A stretch of 64,000 bases of DNA from Tepidicella xavieri. Lineage in GTDB: Bacteria; Pseudomonadota; Gammaproteobacteria; Burkholderiales; Burkholderiaceae_C. Both the position numbers and the translations under genes were made by a program. Numbering within the stretch: the stretch's first letter is position 1; every line of letters starts with the position of its first letter. Positions 41,487 to 54,033 of the stretch are shown in pieces. The stretch covers positions 30,091 to 94,090 of the forward strand of contig NZ_SNYL01000012.1 in NCBI RefSeq assembly GCF_004363315.1. The letters run 5' to 3'. The notes beneath the pieces are model-generated. The model had not been told where the DNA came from, made no database searches, and saw only the letters and a list, made by a program, of their open reading frames with translations.

Positions 41487-43205
41487 TCAAGTGGCCGTGG
41501 CGGATTCGCCCGACATCCAGCCGCGCACGATGTTGGCCACCGCCACCGGATTTTCGCGCGCCAGGCGTCGGGCGTCTTCCAGCCGCAGGGCTTCGGCCGT
41601 GGCTTCGCTCTGCAGCGGCGAGGGCAGCCCTGGGCGCTGGGTCTCGTTGTCCACCACGGTGTCGAGTTGCACGCCCGTGGTGCGGGAGGCTTCTTCGGCG
41701 GCGTCGTCACTGCGCGTGGCCGGGCTGGACATCATCTTCAGCGCCGGGCGCACCATGCCCAGGAACAGGATGAGGCCCAGCAGCAGCATGCCCAGTGGCC
41801 AGGCCATGCTGCGCGCGAGTTCCACCGTGTCGGGCTGTTTCCACCAGGCCACCTCGACGGTGTCGGGCTCGGTGCGGGTGAAGGCCGCATTGAGCACGTT
41901 GACCGAGTCGCCGCGCTGGGCGTTGAAGCCGATGGCCTCGCGCACCAGGGCATTGATCTGTTCCATGGTCTCTGGCGGCAACGGGGCCGAGACGGTCTGG
42001 CCGCGCCGGTCGGTGGACTCGACGTGATTGAGCACCACGGCGGCGCTGAGGCGGCGGATGTTGCCGGTGGAGCCGCGGGTGACGGAGACGGTGCGATCCA
42101 CTTCGTAGTTGATGACCTGTTCGCGCCGGCGGTTGGCATCGCCAGCGCCACCCACGTTGTTGCCCGGCACGATGCCCAGCGGCGCGGCTTCGGCGTTGAT
42201 GGGGGCTCCCGGTGGGCCAGGCGGCAGGTTGGCCACCGCGCCGGGCACGCCCGCGGGGGCTTGATCGGCCGCGCTGCCCGCCTCGATGATCTGCGTGCTG
42301 CGCACCGCGGCCTCGTTGTTGCCTTGGTTGGGGCGGTGCTGCTCGCTGGTTTGCTCGGTCAGGGAAAAGTCTACGTCGGCCGTGACCTGGGCGCGGACGT
42401 TGTGGCGGCCCACCACCGGCTCCAGCAGATCCAGAATGCGCTGGGTGTACATCTGCTCCAGCATGCGGGTGTATTCGAGCTGCTTGGAATCGACCACGTC
42501 GTTTTGCGGCGTGTGGGTCTGGGACAGCAGGTTGCCGTGCTGGTCCACCACGCTCACGGCCGAGGGCTGCATCTCGGGCACGCTGCTGGCCACCAGATGC
42601 ACGATGCCGGCGATCTGGGTGCGATCCAGGGTGCGGCCGGGGAACAGCGTCACCAGCACGCTGGCCGATGGCTTTTGCTGCTCGCGGAAAAAACCGTTCT
42701 GGTTGGGCAACGCCAAGTGCACGCGCGCTTCGGCCACCGAGTTCAGCGAGGTGATGGAGCGGGTGAGCTCGCCTTCGAGGCCGCGTTGGAAGGTCAGCCG
42801 CTCCTGGAACTGCGTCATGCCCAGGCGGCTGTTGTCCATCAGCTCGAAGCCCGTGATGGTGCCGCGAGGCAAGCCCTGCGAGGCCAGGCGCAGCCGCGTG
42901 TCATGGACCCGGTTGGCCGGCACCAGGATGGCGTTGCCACCGTCCGCATGCCGGTAAGGTATGTTCATCTGCGACAGCTGGGCCACCACCGCGCCGGCGT
43001 CTTTGTCCGACAGGTTGGCATAGAGCACCCGGTAGTCGGGCCGGTTGGCCAGGTAGAAGGCGGCGGCCAGCAAGCCGATCATGGCCAGCACGCCCAGCCC
43101 CAGCATGACTTTGCGCGGGGTGTCCAGGCGATTGAAGCCCTGCACCAGCGGGTTGGGCGCTTTGTCGGGCAGCGTGGCGTCGATTTCGGCAACGGCAGTG
43201 TTCAT
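41487..43205 (-). CDS. fliF: Flagellar M-ring protein FliF
   Basis: FliF builds the MS ring. The 572-residue protein has two membrane spans, VMLGLGVLAMIGLLAAAFYL near 33-52 and WPLGMLLLGLILFLG near 460. The periplasmic ring-building domains lie between them (YRVLYANLSDKDAGAVVAQL; SASVLVTLFPGRTLDRTQI). A glycine/proline-rich insert sits near 330-370. The last 40 residues are the FliG-binding tail (LENPVAVANIVRGWM-like). ATG at 43205 fits the family N-terminus. It heads the fliF-K run and diverges from fliE over 167 bases. Confidence 0.97.
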   Translation of the reverse strand: MNTAVAEIDATLPDKAPNPLVQGFNRLDTPRKVMLGLGVLAMIGLLAAAFYLANRPDYRVLYANLSDKDAGAVVAQLSQMNIPYRHADGGNAILVPANRVHDTRLRLASQGLPRGTITGFELMDNSRLGMTQFQERLTFQRGLEGELTRSITSLNSVAEARVHLALPNQNGFFREQQKPSASVLVTLFPGRTLDRTQIAGIVHLVASSVPEMQPSAVSVVDQHGNLLSQTHTPQNDVVDSKQLEYTRMLEQMYTQRILDLLEPVVGRHNVRAQVTADVDFSLTEQTSEQHRPNQGNNEAAVRSTQIIEAGSAADQAPAGVPGAVANLPPGPPGAPINAEAAPLGIVPGNNVGGAGDANRRREQVINYEVDRTVSVTRGSTGNIRRLSAAVVLNHVESTDRRGQTVSAPLPPETMEQINALVREAIGFNAQRGDSVNVLNAAFTRTEPDTVEVAWWKQPDTVELARSMAWPLGMLLLGLILFLGMVRPALKMMSSPATRSDDAAEEASRTTGVQLDTVVDNETQRPGLPSPLQSEATAEALRLEDARRLARENPVAVANIVRGWMSGESATAT

Positions 43206-43372
43206 GGGGCTTGGGCAGCGGCTAGAACGGAATCGTTCGCCGATTATCAAAGCCTACCTGGAAAACTAAAGCAGGAAAAGGTGTCGAGGGGCCTGCTTAT
43301 TCGGGGTTAAGTTTCGTCGAGCGCCGCTCTAGCATTCCGCCATCGAGATTCGTTGGCTTGGAGGACGATGCC

Positions 43373-43720
43373 ATGGACCTGCGCCTGACCCCCTTGACTT
43401 CCGTGAGCACGGCGGCGCTCAAACCGGCCGTCGGTACCGCTGCCAAGCTCGGGGGGGCGGGCCTGACCCCGCCCGCAGGCACAGCGCGTGTGACTGGCGG
43501 GGGCTTTGGCGAAGCTTTCAAGACGGCCTTGCAGAATGTGAGCGCCGCGCAGAACCACGCCAGCCAGTTGCAGACCGAGTTCCAGATGGGCAACCCCAAT
43601 GTCAGTCTGGAACAGACGATGCTGTCGATGCAAAAAGCCCAGATCGGGTTTCAGGCGGCGCTGCACGTGCGCAACCGCATGATGCAGGCCTACACCGATG
43701 TGATGAACATGCAGGTCTGA
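43373..43720 (+). CDS. fliE: Flagellar hook-basal body protein FliE
   Basis: FliE joins the MS ring to the rod and is among the first exported proteins. The 115-residue protein ends in the conserved helix with LEQTMLSMQKAQIGFQAALH and VRNRMMQAYTDVMNMQV. The N-terminal half is Ala/Gly/Thr-rich. ATG at 43373 follows GGAGGACG. It diverges from fliF and converges on the first fliT-like gene 18 bases away. No confident promoter was found in the 167-base divergent gap, though GCCGATTA at 43241-43248 resembles a sigma-28 -10 half. Confidence 0.95.
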   Translation: MDLRLTPLTSVSTAALKPAVGTAAKLGGAGLTPPAGTARVTGGGFGEAFKTALQNVSAAQNHASQLQTEFQMGNPNVSLEQTMLSMQKAQIGFQAALHVRNRMMQAYTDVMNMQV

Positions 43721-43738
43721 GTCGCGCGGGCCGTGGGC

Positions 43739-44041
43739 TCAATGCAGACGCATCGGGTGAAGCGGCTGCTGCACTTCGCCCAATTCATCGATCCAGGGTT
43801 CGACCAGCTCGCGAATCTGCGCATCATGGCGCAGAATGGTCATCATGATGCGGTGCTTTTCGGCGCGCTCTTGCGCCGTCAGTTCCAGGCCGGCGCTGCG
43901 CTCGCGCAGCTGCTCGATGAGCACCGCGCAGGCGCCTTCGAGGCGCACCACTTCGTCCCAGTCTTCCACGCGGGCAGCGGCCACCATTTGCTCGCTCGTG
44001 GCTTCGATGGCCTTGTAGTAGTCGATGAGGTTGATCGTCAT
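43739..44041 (-). CDS. fliT: FliT-like flagellar chaperone, copy 1
   Basis: The 100-residue helical protein has the FliT pattern IDYYKAIEATSEQMVAAARV, DWDEVVRLEGACAVLIEQL and RHDAQIRELVEPWIDELG. FliT binds the filament cap FliD and FlhC, and no fliD or fliS is present here. The next gene upstream is a paralogue with the aligned blocks QMLAAARLGDWTEVRRLEG and LRLDAEIRRLAEP, so the pair arose by duplication. ATG at 44041 lies 11 bases after the paralogue's stop. Confidence 0.82.
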   Translation of the reverse strand: MTINLIDYYKAIEATSEQMVAAARVEDWDEVVRLEGACAVLIEQLRERSAGLELTAQERAEKHRIMMTILRHDAQIRELVEPWIDELGEVQQPLHPMRLH

Positions 44042-44052
44042 GGCGCAGGCTT

Positions 44053-44415
44053 TCAATGCTTGCCCTGTGTATCGGCCGAGTATGCGCCATCTTGACCCCT
44101 GCGTGAAGGGGCCAGCCAGGATTCGACCCTCACCCAGCCGGGTTCGGCCAGGCGCCGGATCTCGGCGTCCAGACGCAACAGGGCTTTGAGCGCCTCCAGC
44201 CGGGCGCGTCGCTGGGCGGGGGGGAGGTCGTGGATGCGCGGGCTGCGTTGGCGCAGGGCTTGCACCTGCCGCTGCGCCACACCTTCGAGGCGCCTCACCT
44301 CGGTCCAGTCGCCCAGCCGGGCAGCGGCCAGCATCTGCGTGCCGGTGTGCGCCAGGGCTTGCTCGGTGGATGGGGGCAGGGGCGTCATGGGGGGCTGGGT
44401 GTCGTTCGATGTCAT
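44053..44415 (-). CDS. FliT-like protein, copy 2 (paralogue)
   Basis: The 120-residue protein aligns with its downstream neighbour over most of its length, but has a proline-rich N-terminus (TPLPPSTEQALAHTGTQ) and a different, basic C-terminus (SWLAPSRRGQDGAYSADTQGKH). It could be a chaperone for another export substrate or a diverging FliT. A sigma-28-like promoter ends only eight bases ahead of the ATG, so the message would be nearly leaderless unless translation starts at Met10 (44388). No ribosome site is clear for either start. Confidence 0.75.
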   Translation of the reverse strand: MTSNDTQPPMTPLPPSTEQALAHTGTQMLAAARLGDWTEVRRLEGVAQRQVQALRQRSPRIHDLPPAQRRARLEALKALLRLDAEIRRLAEPGWVRVESWLAPSRRGQDGAYSADTQGKH

Positions 44416-44423
44416 TGACCGTT

Positions 44424-44450
44424 TTATCGGCTTCTTGCCGACGAAACTTG
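44424..44450 (-). promoter_or_regulatory. Sigma-28-like promoter ahead of the fliT pair
   Basis: On the minus strand GCCGATAA (44431-44424) is a perfect sigma-28 -10 element. TCAAGTTT lies upstream with a 12-base spacer, one base longer than usual and with one mismatch to TAAAGTTT. Its closeness to the ATG at 44415 is odd, so this is a candidate only. Confidence 0.5.
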
Positions 44451-44508
44451 ACCGCGCCGATGCCGGGAATAGCCGGGTGGGCGGCCCGGTGTTGCGGCTT
44501 TTGTGGGC

Positions 44509-45450
44509 TTACCGGCGGTCAGCCGATGGGCTGGCCGATGCCCAGCGCTGCCGCCACAGCGCCACCCAGGTGGCCAGGGCCTGGCCGGGTGAAGTGGCCT
44601 GCGCCGGCAGCCCCAACACTTGGGCGGCCTGATTGAGCGCGCGCAGCGGGTCAGACACGTCCAGCGCCGCGGCCCCGTTTTGCTTGGAGAGTTTTTCGCC
44701 GTTGGCGCCCAGCACCAACGGGGTGTGCAGGTATTGCGGGGTCGGCAAGCCCAGCGCCTGCTGCAGCACGATCTGGCGCGCGGTGTTGTCGGCCAGGTCC
44801 TCGCCGCGCACCACATGGGTGATGCCCTGCCAGGCGTCGTCCACCACCACCGCGAGTTGGTAGGCCCACAGTCCATCGGCGCGGCGCAGCACAAAGTCGC
44901 CCACCTCGCGCTCGACCGCTTGCCGTTGCGGGCCCAGTCGGCGGTCGATCCAGGGCAGTGGGGCAGGCAGGTGCCGGGCGGCTTGCACCCTGCCCACATG
45001 CAAGCGCCAGGCCCGTGCCGGGCGGCCTTGCAAGCCACCGTGCTCGGGGCGACAGGTGCCTGGGTACACGCGCTCGGCATGCCGGGCATGCGTCACCCCG
45101 CGGGCAGCCCAGGCCCTATCGATGTCTTTGCGGGTGCAGACGCAGGGGTAAGCCCACCCGGCCTCGATCAACCCTTCCAGGGCTTGCGCGTAGGCCGCAG
45201 CGCGATCCGACTGCCAGACCACGGGCTCGTCCGGGTGCAACCCACAGGCAGCCAGCTGTTGCAGGATGAGGGCGTCGGCGCCGGGGATGCAGCGAGGGGC
45301 GTCCACGTCTTCCAGGCGCACCAGCCACCGGCCGCCGTGGGCGCGAGCATCGAGCCAACTGGCTAGCGCCGCCACCAGCGAGCCGGCGTGCAGCGGCCCC
45401 GTGGGCGATGGCGCGAAACGACCGCGGTAGCCCATCGAGGTAGGCGTCAT
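44509..45450 (-). CDS. gluQ: Glutamyl-Q tRNA(Asp) synthetase
   Basis: The enzyme adds glutamate to queuosine in tRNA(Asp). The 313-residue protein is a truncated GluRS-type catalytic core without the anticodon-binding part. It has a HIGH-like motif [14 protein letters not shown] (residues 11-24), KMSKS-like [10 protein letters not shown], and the zinc ligands CVCTR and YPGTCR that mark GluQ. ATG at 45450 overlaps the stop of the upstream FAD protein by four bases. The MGYRGRF start five codons in is an alternative. The upstream in-frame region is shadow. Confidence 0.93.
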   Translation of the reverse strand: MTPTSMGYRGRFAPSPTGPLHAGSLVAALASWLDARAHGGRWLVRLEDVDAPRCIPGADALILQQLAACGLHPDEPVVWQSDRAAAYAQALEGLIEAGWAYPCVCTRKDIDRAWAARGVTHARHAERVYPGTCRPEHGGLQGRPARAWRLHVGRVQAARHLPAPLPWIDRRLGPQRQAVEREVGDFVLRRADGLWAYQLAVVVDDAWQGITHVVRGEDLADNTARQIVLQQALGLPTPQYLHTPLVLGANGEKLSKQNGAAALDVSDPLRALNQAAQVLGLPAQATSPGQALATWVALWRQRWASASPSADRR

Positions 45451-46532
45451 CCGGCCATGGCCAGGGCCAGTTCCAGCCCAGAGATGAATGCGTCCTCCAC
45501 CCGGTGGCCGAGGCACCAGTCGCCGCACAGGGCCAGGCCCAGCCGGGCGTCGAGCAGGAAGGGCTGGCCCAGCGGGTGTTGCGTCTGGGCGTAGCGCCAG
45601 CGGTGTACCTCCGCATGCGCTGGGGTGGCGCGGATGCCGGTGATTTCGGCGAAACCTTTGAGCAGTTTGGCCTTGATGCGCTCGGGATCGTCCTCCAGGT
45701 GCTCCGCCGACCAGGATGGGCTGGCCTGCACCGTCCAGCGCTCGATGGCGGCGCGACCGGGCTTGCTGGGCTCGCGGGCCACCCAGCGGATGCGGTGGTG
45801 GTCGCTGCTGGCGGCATGCCAGCGCGGACCGAAGGCTTCGAGCCCGGGCTGCATGGCTTGGGGAAAGGCCACCATCAGCGTCCAGCAAGGGGCCACGTCC
45901 ACTTTCCGCAGGGCATCCACCCAGGCGGGCGCCAAGGCGCTGGCGCTGAGCAGGGCCTCCGCCTGAGGGTGGGGAATGGCCAGCACCACGTGGTCAAAAC
46001 CGCCGAGCACGGGGTGTCCGCCATCCGCGCTTTGTAGGCGCAATTGCCATTGCCGGGCGTGCAGCGCGTCGGGCTCGATCCGGGTGACCAGAGATTCCAG
46101 CACCACAGCGCCATCGAGGGTGCCATCGGCCAGCGGTTGCGCCCAGTGTTTGACCAGGGCATTCATGCCGGGTACGGCCACCCATCGCGTGTCGCGTGGC
46201 ACGGGGCCGCTGCTCATCACTTGACCCAGGGCGTCGAGCACGCGCACGGTGTTGACTTTCCAGGGGGCGATCAGATCCGGATACAAGCGCAGCACCCGCT
46301 CGAAGCGCGGGTCGCGCACGGTGAAAAACTGGGCGCCATGGTCAAACCCGCCAAAGTCGCTGCGCCGTGTGGCCATGCGACCGCCTGCGCCCCGGCTTTT
46401 TTCGATCAGCGTGACGCGGTGGCCTGCTTGTATCAGGGTCCGCGCGCAGGTCACGCCTGCCATGCCAGCGCCCACCACAGCCGTGTGGGGGACGCTGGGT
46501 TTCAGGGGAGTGCGAGGGGAGGGTGAGGGCAT
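45447..46532 (-). CDS. NAD(P)/FAD-dependent oxidoreductase (renalase-like)
   Basis: The 361-residue protein opens with a dinucleotide-binding fold ([20 protein letters not shown], residues 18-37, then [17 protein letters not shown]). Motifs of the renalase-like amine-oxidase group follow: [15 protein letters not shown] and [15 protein letters not shown]. It ends with the FAD-contacting [20 protein letters not shown]. The substrate is unknown. It overlaps gluQ by four bases, so the two are probably co-transcribed. Confidence 0.88.
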   Translation of the reverse strand: MPSPSPRTPLKPSVPHTAVVGAGMAGVTCARTLIQAGHRVTLIEKSRGAGGRMATRRSDFGGFDHGAQFFTVRDPRFERVLRLYPDLIAPWKVNTVRVLDALGQVMSSGPVPRDTRWVAVPGMNALVKHWAQPLADGTLDGAVVLESLVTRIEPDALHARQWQLRLQSADGGHPVLGGFDHVVLAIPHPQAEALLSASALAPAWVDALRKVDVAPCWTLMVAFPQAMQPGLEAFGPRWHAASSDHHRIRWVAREPSKPGRAAIERWTVQASPSWSAEHLEDDPERIKAKLLKGFAEITGIRATPAHAEVHRWRYAQTQHPLGQPFLLDARLGLALCGDWCLGHRVEDAFISGLELALAMAG

Positions 46533-46590
46533 GTCCAGTTCTCCGTGCGTCGGCCCAGTGTAGCCGGTGACGCAGCACCTGGGGCCAGGC

Positions 46591-47562
46591 TCAAGCGTGA
46601 TGGTGCAGCAAGGCGGCCCGGGTGGTGGGGTGGGCCAGCCGGTTTAGCCACCACTGCATGGCTTTGCCCGGTGCTTGCAGACCCGGGGTGGCCGGGGCAG
46701 CGCGCCGGCTGGCGCCGACCGGCGCGCGCCAGGCATAACCGGGGCGGTAGATGCGCGGGGGCAGGGTGGTGGGCTTGTGGATGAGCTTGCCGGCATCCAG
46801 CAGGGGCTGCACCAGGGGGCGGGGCAGCGCGCCGCAGCCCAGGCCGCGCCGCTGGGCCAGGAGTTTTTCCTCCATGGTGCCGACCGTCAGCACGTCCTGG
46901 CCTGGCAGCAGGCCAAAGCTCATGCCCGGACCGCGTTGGGTGCTGTCGGCCACGGCCACCACCCGGTGGGGCTGAATGTCTGCCGGCGTCAGTGGCTCTG
47001 GCACGCTGGCCAGCGGATGGTGGGGCGCCACCACGAACACAAACTCCACCTCGCCCAAGGCCTCACTGCGGGTGTCCGACGGCAAGGTCTGGTCGAGGAA
47101 TACGCCCAATGCCAGATCGGCCTGTCCGGTCAGCAGGGCTTCCAGCGTGCCCGAGAGAGTTTCGGTGCGCAACCGCAGCCGGGTCGGGGCTTGCGTGGCG
47201 TAAAAATCCTCAAACAGCTCAAAGAGCGTGGTGCGTGAGATCACGGCATCGGCGGCGATGGTGAACTGGGCCTCCCAGCCCGTGGCGATGCGACGCACCC
47301 GTTGCGCCACGGCGTCGAGTTCGAGCAGCAGGTGCTCGCCGGCACGCAGCAGCTCGGCCCCAGCGGGGGTGAGCTGGGCCCGGCGCGCGCGGCGGTCGAA
47401 CAGCAGCACGTTCAGCGCTTCCTCGATCTGCCGCACGCGGTAGGTCAGCGCGCTGGGCACCAGCCCCAGCGCCCGGGCTGCGGCGGCCATGCTGCCAGCG
47501 CGCGCCACCGTGTCGATGAGGTGGAGGTTTTCCGGGGTCAGGGCATGGCGGGCGTGAGGCAT
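46591..47562 (-). CDS. LysR family transcriptional regulator
   Basis: The 323-residue protein has a LysR helix-turn-helix (LIDTVARAGSMAAAARALGLVPSALTYRV region, about 15-45) and a periplasmic-binding-like effector domain (about 95-300) with RLRTETLSGTLEALLTGQADLALG. It diverges from the flavodoxin-like gene over 134 bases, the usual LysR layout, and probably controls it. ATG at 47562 was chosen because 44 upstream in-frame residues lie in the intergenic region. The inducer is unknown. Confidence 0.9.
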   Translation of the reverse strand: MPHARHALTPENLHLIDTVARAGSMAAAARALGLVPSALTYRVRQIEEALNVLLFDRRARRAQLTPAGAELLRAGEHLLLELDAVAQRVRRIATGWEAQFTIAADAVISRTTLFELFEDFYATQAPTRLRLRTETLSGTLEALLTGQADLALGVFLDQTLPSDTRSEALGEVEFVFVVAPHHPLASVPEPLTPADIQPHRVVAVADSTQRGPGMSFGLLPGQDVLTVGTMEEKLLAQRRGLGCGALPRPLVQPLLDAGKLIHKPTTLPPRIYRPGYAWRAPVGASRRAAPATPGLQAPGKAMQWWLNRLAHPTTRAALLHHHA

Positions 47563-47696
47563 GGCGCAAGTTTCGAGCAAACTTTTTGAATGATGCCAGC
47601 GAAAGCCTCTATTGACCAGCACAAGCCGGTGGCCCTGTGGCGCCCAAGGGCCGGCGCTTGCGCTATCTTTGCAGGTGTTTCTGAGGAGAATCACGC

Positions 47697-48254
47697 ATGC
47701 CTGACATCGTCGTCGTTTATCACTCTGGCTATGGGCACACCCAGCGCATGGCCCAAGCCGTGGCCGATGGAGCCGGCGCGGAACTGCTGCCCATCGATGC
47801 CGAGGGCCACCTGCCCGAAGGCGGCTGGGAGCGGCTGGCCGCGGCCGACGCCATCATTTTTGGATCGCCCACCTACATGGGCAGTGTGAGTTGGCAGTTC
47901 AAAAAATTTGCCGATGCCTCCAGCAAAGCCTGGTATGCCCAGGCCTGGAAGGACAAGGTGGCGGCCGGTTTCACCAACAGCGCCGGCATGAATGGCGACA
48001 AGCTGGCGACTTTGCAGACCCTGTTCACCTTGGCCATGCAGCACGGCATGATCTGGGTCAGCCAAGGGCTGATGCCCAGCAACACGAAGGCGGCCCTGCG
48101 CAATGACGTGAATTACCTCGGCGCATACAGCGGGGCCATGGCGCAGAGCCCGGCCGACGCCGGGGCGCAGGACATGCTGCCCGGGGATCTGGAAACCGCT
48201 CGGCTGTTTGGCCAGCGGGTGGCCCAAGTCACCGCCCGGTTCCGCCAGGCATGA
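47697..48254 (+). CDS. Flavodoxin-like NAD(P)H:quinone oxidoreductase family protein
   Basis: The 185-residue protein has the flavodoxin FMN-phosphate loop VVYHSGYGHTQRMAQAV (residues 5-21) and the isoalloxazine loop FGSPTYMGSVSWQFKKF. AGFTNSAGMNGDKLATLQTL and a C-terminal helix follow. It resembles WrbA-type quinone reductases and is slightly shorter than WrbA itself. It diverges from a LysR gene, which suggests induction by quinones or oxidants. Start ATG at 47697 follows GAGGAG. Confidence 0.88.
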   Translation: MPDIVVVYHSGYGHTQRMAQAVADGAGAELLPIDAEGHLPEGGWERLAAADAIIFGSPTYMGSVSWQFKKFADASSKAWYAQAWKDKVAAGFTNSAGMNGDKLATLQTLFTLAMQHGMIWVSQGLMPSNTKAALRNDVNYLGAYSGAMAQSPADAGAQDMLPGDLETARLFGQRVAQVTARFRQA

Positions 48255-48270
48255 GGCGCCCGCTCCACCC

Positions 48271-48966
48271 ATGACCATCCTGAGCCTGCTTCCCTGGACC
48301 GACTGGCTGGCCCTGCTGACCTTTCTGGGGCTGTGGGTGGGCTACGCCTGGTTTGCCAAGGCATGGGGCCGCAAGCGCCCCTCGCTGCTGGCCACCACCA
48401 ACCGGTATCGCCGCCACTGGATGATGCAGGCGAGCCAGCGCGACCCGCGCATGCTCGACGGCATCATCACCCAGAGCCTGTCGCAGACGCCTTCCTTTTT
48501 TTCGTCCACGGCCATCCTGATCGTGGGGGGCTTGTTCGCGGTGTTGGGCACCACCGAGAAAGCCACCGAGCTCATGAGCGAGATTCCTTTTGCCCAAGCC
48601 ACCTCGCTCATCGTTTTCGAGTTCAAGGTGCTGGTGCTCGTCGCCATTTTTGTGTATGCGTTCTTCCGCTTTTCCTGGTGCATGCGGCAGTACACTTTCC
48701 TGGCGCTGGTCATTGGCGCCATGCCACCGCCAGAGGACTTCGACAGCGGCAAGTTCGACCGCACGGCCTATGTGGACCGCGCCGCTGCCATGGTGGGGGC
48801 GGCCGCCGAAAGCTTCAACGACGGATTGCGGGCGTATTATTTTTCGTTCGCGGCGCTGGCCTGGTTCATTTCGCCGCTGGCCATGGTGCTGGCCACCGGA
48901 CTGGTGGTGCTGATTCTGTACAGCCGCGAATTCCGCTCCGAAGTGCTGGCCATCCTCAAGGATTGA
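48271..48966 (+). CDS. DUF599 membrane protein
   Basis: The 231-residue protein has four hydrophobic spans (about 9-25, 78-97, 112-133, 193-222) and the DUF599 patterns GRKRPSLLATTNRYRRHWM and FRFSWCMRQYTFLALVIGAM. The family has no known function. It follows the flavodoxin gene by 16 bases, so the two may share a transcript. Its 3' end is 28 bases before dnaE. Confidence 0.87.
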   Translation: MTILSLLPWTDWLALLTFLGLWVGYAWFAKAWGRKRPSLLATTNRYRRHWMMQASQRDPRMLDGIITQSLSQTPSFFSSTAILIVGGLFAVLGTTEKATELMSEIPFAQATSLIVFEFKVLVLVAIFVYAFFRFSWCMRQYTFLALVIGAMPPPEDFDSGKFDRTAYVDRAAAMVGAAAESFNDGLRAYYFSFAALAWFISPLAMVLATGLVVLILYSREFRSEVLAILKD

Positions 48967-48994
48967 CGCCGGTGCGGCTGCCTACAATGGCGCC

Positions 48995-52558
<3,564 letters not shown>

Positions 52559-52584
52559 AGTGGCGCCGGTGCCGCGGGCGCGGC

Positions 52585-53550
52585 TCAATCCTGCGGCCTG
52601 AACCCCAGGATCAGGGTCGAGGGCACGCGGCCGTTTTCGTCCAGCGGCAGCCGGCCGGTGCGCTCGATGGCGCGCAGCACCGCCTGATCCCAGCTGGGGT
52701 GGCCGCTGGACTGGCGCAGCCGCGCGCTGACGATGGTGCCGTCGGGCAAGGCGCGCAGCTCCACTTCGGCGCGCGGGTTGCCGGGAATCAGGTCGGTGAA
52801 CACGATGTTGGGCCGAATGGTGGCCACCAGCCGTCCTGCATAGCTGGCCGAAGGGCCGGCCGATTGCAGGGCCGTGCCGGGGGATGACGGCGCGCCCGTG
52901 GCCTGGGCTTGCCCCATCATGCGCTCGAGGTTGCGTTGCCGCTCGGCTTCGAGCTGCGCCTGCTGTTCGCGCTCACGGCGCTCGCGCTCGGCCCGCTCTC
53001 GGGCCTGCTGGGCGCGAAGCTCCTCTTGGCGCCGCCGTTCGGCCGCTTCTCGCTCAGCCTGGCGTCGCGCCTCCTCGGCGCGGCGCTGCTCCGCCAGGCG
53101 GCGTTGCTCTTCTTGCCGGCGCTGTTCTTCCTGACGGCGCAGCTCCTCCTGGCGGCGCCGTTCGGCCTGCTGCTGCTCCAGGCGTCGCTGCTCTTCCTGT
53201 CGCGCTTGTTCCTGCGCCCGCTGCACGGCAATGTCGGCCTCGCTCGGCGCAGGCCGGGGCGGCGGTGGCGGCGGGGCAGGGCGTGGCGGTTCGGGGGCCG
53301 GTGGGGTGGGGCGGGGAGGCTCCGGCGCTGGCGGGGGGGGCGGGGGTTCGACCGCCCGAGGGGCCGCCACCTGGGGCAGACGCGCCCAGAGCTCCGCTTC
53401 CAGCACGGCTTCGGTGTCGCGCTGCCAGGCCACGCCCCAGGCCAGCGCCAGCAGCAGCAAGCCATGCACGCCCAGGGCCAGCGTCAACGGCCCGCCCCAG
53501 CGCCCGGTGGTTGGCGGGGTGAGCGCATCGCGGTCGTTGGAGGCCTGCAT
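52585..53550 (-). CDS. tolA: TolA, envelope-spanning protein of the Tol-Pal system
   Basis: TolA links the inner-membrane TolQR motor to the outer membrane. The 321-residue protein has one membrane span (LTLALGVHGLLLLALAWGVA, about 23-42) and a proline-rich stretch (about 68-103). A long Gln/Glu/Arg/Ala coiled region follows (about 105-210), and a C-terminal TonB-like domain (RLVATIRPNIVFTDLIPGNP, WDQAVLRAIERTGRLP) comes last. The helical arm is shorter than in E. coli (421). It is last in the ybgC-tolQ-tolR-tolA run. tolB and pal do not follow, because the convergent dnaE occupies that place. Confidence 0.95.
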   Translation of the reverse strand: MQASNDRDALTPPTTGRWGGPLTLALGVHGLLLLALAWGVAWQRDTEAVLEAELWARLPQVAAPRAVEPPPPPPAPEPPRPTPPAPEPPRPAPPPPPPRPAPSEADIAVQRAQEQARQEEQRRLEQQQAERRRQEELRRQEEQRRQEEQRRLAEQRRAEEARRQAEREAAERRRQEELRAQQARERAERERREREQQAQLEAERQRNLERMMGQAQATGAPSSPGTALQSAGPSASYAGRLVATIRPNIVFTDLIPGNPRAEVELRALPDGTIVSARLRQSSGHPSWDQAVLRAIERTGRLPLDENGRVPSTLILGFRPQD

Positions 53551-53571
53551 GTCCCGACTCCCTGCCTGGTT

Positions 53572-54012
53572 TCAGCGGGCCTGCTGGACCGACAACCCCA
53601 CGCGCGGGATGCCGGCGCGTTGCAAAGCGTCCATCGCCTTGATCACCTCGTCGTATTTCACGTTGCGGTCGGCGGTGATGATGACCGGATCCACCGCCTG
53701 CCCTTCCGGCGCGGGGCCTTGCAGCTCACGCACCCGCGCCACCAAATCGCGGGCCGCGACCTCGGTGCCCTGGCCGCTGGCGCTGCCTTCCTTGACGCGC
53801 AGCCGCCCTTCGGCGTCGATGAGCACCTGCACGAAGCGGTCGGGCTGGCGCGAGGCTTGCCCCACCGTGGGCAATTCGATCTGGCTGGGCGCGATCAGCG
53901 GTGCGGTCACCATGAAAATGATCAACAGCACCAGCATCACGTCGATGAAGGGCACCATGTTGATCTCGCTCTTGGTGCGGCGCCCTTTTCCTCGGGAAGC
54001 AACGGCGGGCAT
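53572..54012 (-). CDS. tolR: TolR, Tol-Pal motor protein
   Basis: The 146-residue ExbD/TolR protein has one membrane span containing the functional aspartate, INMVPFIDVMLVLLIIFMVT near 18-37, and a periplasmic domain with DRNVKYDEVIKAMDALQRAG. It uses the proton gradient together with TolQ. It lies 21 bases after tolQ and 21 bases before tolA. Confidence 0.96.
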   Translation of the reverse strand: MPAVASRGKGRRTKSEINMVPFIDVMLVLLIIFMVTAPLIAPSQIELPTVGQASRQPDRFVQVLIDAEGRLRVKEGSASGQGTEVAARDLVARVRELQGPAPEGQAVDPVIITADRNVKYDEVIKAMDALQRAGIPRVGLSVQQAR

Positions 54013-54033
54013 GGCGGGGCATCCTCCTGGGCG

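Noticed and set aside
43206..43372. Complete sigma-54 or sigma-28 promoter between fliF and fliE
   Set aside because: No GG-N10-GC pair fits. GCCGATTA at 43241-43248 lacks a matching -35 element at the right distance.
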